Assembly: GCA_937875715.1 (NCBI GenBank)
Contig: CALEHZ010000300.1
Coordinates: 1-7,207, forward strand
Direction of reading: 5' to 3'
Source of the DNA: an uncultured Campylobacter sp.
GTDB taxonomy: Bacteria > Campylobacterota > Campylobacteria > Campylobacterales > Campylobacteraceae
DNA length: 7,207 nt
The stretch's first letter is position 1. Every line of letters starts with the position of its first letter. Both the position numbers and the translations under genes were made by a program. This document shows positions 6,413 to 7,207 of the stretch, piece after piece. The notes under the pieces are model-generated. The model saw only the letters and a list, made by a program, of their open reading frames with translations. It ran no database searches and was not told the origin of the DNA.

Positions 6413-7089
6413 TTGGCTCGAGCCACGGCGGATATTTGGCAAATTTATGCGCCAAAATTGCCCCTTGGCTAGTAGATGGCATAATTGATAATTCATCTTG
6501 GAATTTAAAGTCTTTTATGCTTGAAAATATGAACTACGAAGCTTTTAAGACAATCGGCTTTGGCAGAGAAATCGCCCTTGCTAGTTTAGCAAGGCTAAAT
6601 CCAACCACGCCAAATTTTGCCCTTCACATCAGCGAAAAAACTTTTTGGACAAGCAATAAAAACTCTCCATTTTATTGCTCCGCTTCACGCCTTGAGATTC
6701 GTGATGTGGCTAATCTAGCGCATTTAAAAGCGCACTCACAGATTAAAAAATATATTTACCGCGGTTATCACGGTAGCAAAGATCAAGTCGCACCAATAGC
6801 TTTAAAAAAGGAGTTTTGGCAAGAGCTTAAAAAATTAAACTTTGATTTTCAAACTAAGTTAATAAAAACAAAAAGCCAAGTTGATGGAAAGTTTATAAAA
6901 TCGCTTGATCACGGACTTGGCATGAGCTTAAAAACGCTTATTTTAAAGGAGCTGCCGCCACTTTTAGAGCTTTTAAAAAACGCCAAAGAATACAAAGGCA
7001 AAAAAGAAATCAGCTACGCCACGCCAGAGTGGATTTACACCTTCAAAGAAAGCAAAAACAAAATCATTCCAAGCTGTAAAAAAGTGTGA
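6388..7089 (+). pseudogene. DUF2920-type protein, C-terminal part (untranslated at 11 G)
   Basis: From AGA at 6388 the frame encodes RAYLPSVLVGSSHGGYLANL and continues to the TGA at 7087-7089. It carries the nucleophile elbow and the presumed Asp (HGSKDQVAP) and His (SLDHGLGMS) of the triad. A GTG at 6406 opens this frame, but it has no ribosome binding site and would begin inside the strand just before the elbow, so independent translation is unlikely. The stop codon lies in a repeat copy (7086-7100), as the psd stop does. Confidence 0.75.
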
Positions 7090-7100
7090 ATTTTATAAAA
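7086..7100. repeat. Partial palindromic repeat overlapping the DUF2920 stop
   Basis: GTGAATTTTATAAAA is the first half of the repeat unit and includes the TGA stop codon at 7087-7089. Confidence 0.65.
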
Positions 7101-7114
7101 GGGACTGATTTTAT

Positions 7115-7177
7115 TAAACTGCAGCCAAAGTGAATTTTATAAAATTCATAAAATTCACGGCTGAATTTTATAAAATT
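7115..7177. repeat. Right 63-bp direct repeat flanking the DUF2920 gene
   Basis: This is the partner of 5689-5751 at an offset of 1426 bp, with 61 of 63 positions identical and in the same orientation. It contains the exact 29-bp palindromic unit at 7130-7158. It starts 26 nt after the DUF2920 stop. Confidence 0.9.
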
Positions 7178-7204
7178 CACTTTTTTAAAATTCATAAAAT
7201 TCAG
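7161..7204. repeat. Further inverted repeat at the window end
   Basis: The arms CTGAATTTTAT (7161-7171) and ATAAAATTCAG (7194-7204) are perfectly complementary and enclose more copies of the family core. The array may continue beyond the window. No gene is visible between 7090 and 7207. Confidence 0.7.
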
Positions 7205-7207
7205 TTT

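Larger units (their letters stand above)
5765..7089 (+). pseudogene. Phase-variable DUF2920-type alpha/beta-hydrolase-like gene, in the OFF phase
   Basis: Two consecutive reading frames form one gene broken at an 11-G tract (6376-6386). With 12 G the product would be 441 residues and with 9 G 440. It has an oxyanion-type segment FIPGCGGD (43-50), a nucleophile elbow GSSHGGY (218-224 in the 12-G form, S220), HGSKDQVAP (D340) and SLDHGLGMS (H383), an order that fits a Ser-Asp-His hydrolase triad. It resembles the Campylobacter DUF2920 family, known for poly-G tracts; in C. jejuni several members lie in the flagellar modification region. No enzymatic role is established to my knowledge. No signal peptide is seen, so it is probably cytoplasmic. 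At 11 G only the first 207 native residues are made. A sequencing miscount of the G run is possible, but the gene otherwise shows no decay, so a reversible switch is more likely than a dead gene. Confidence 0.85.

Noticed and set aside
6406..7089. A separate gene starting at GTG 6406
   Set aside because: There is no ribosome binding site, the start would fall just before the nucleophile elbow, and the frame joins the upstream half perfectly with one extra G, so it is the C-terminal part of one gene.

Overview
The window is AT-rich (a low-GC genome by eye), tightly packed and almost entirely plus-strand. Gene content points to a Campylobacter-like epsilonproteobacterium: an NrfHA nitrite reductase with a CxxCH active-site haem motif, a DUF2920-type protein interrupted by a poly-G tract, and a short-form HisG. 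I cannot name the species; the short HisG argues against C. jejuni, which as I recall carries a long form.

Region 1 (1-2822) is a housekeeping gene string that reads as one operon. It holds the 3' end of coaX (type III pantothenate kinase), hisG (short-form ATP phosphoribosyltransferase), a membrane-anchored metallophosphoesterase, and psd (phosphatidylserine decarboxylase). The genes overlap by 7 nt or 4 nt, or are separated by 2 nt. Their functions (CoA, histidine, unknown phosphoesterase, phosphatidylethanolamine) are not obviously related. A 302-bp AT-rich gap follows. It holds copies of a palindromic repeat (core GAATTTTATAAAATTC), a hairpin plus T-run that could terminate the operon, and a near-consensus promoter facing nrfH.

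Region 2 (3056-5619) is the nrfHA respiratory module. NrfH is a membrane tetrahaem quinol dehydrogenase and starts at a TTG codon with a strong Shine-Dalgarno sequence. NrfA is the periplasmic pentahaem nitrite reductase that makes ammonium. NrfH takes electrons from menaquinol and passes them to NrfA. No nrfI or nrfJ follows, which fits the CxxCH (not CxxCK) motif at the catalytic haem. Two long hairpins follow nrfA; the second has a T-run and is a convincing terminator.

Region 3 (5633-7207) is the most unusual part. A DUF2920-type alpha/beta-hydrolase-like gene (5765-7089) is interrupted by an uninterrupted tract of 11 G (6376-6386). At 11 G the product stops at 215 residues, just before the nucleophile elbow GSSHGG. 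Tracts of 12 G or 9 G would restore a protein of 441 or 440 residues, so this looks like a phase-variable gene caught OFF. The gene is flanked by 63-bp direct repeats (5689-5751 and 7115-7177, two mismatches), built from the same palindromic repeat family found after psd. This makes it look like a repeat-bounded cassette placed after nrfHA.
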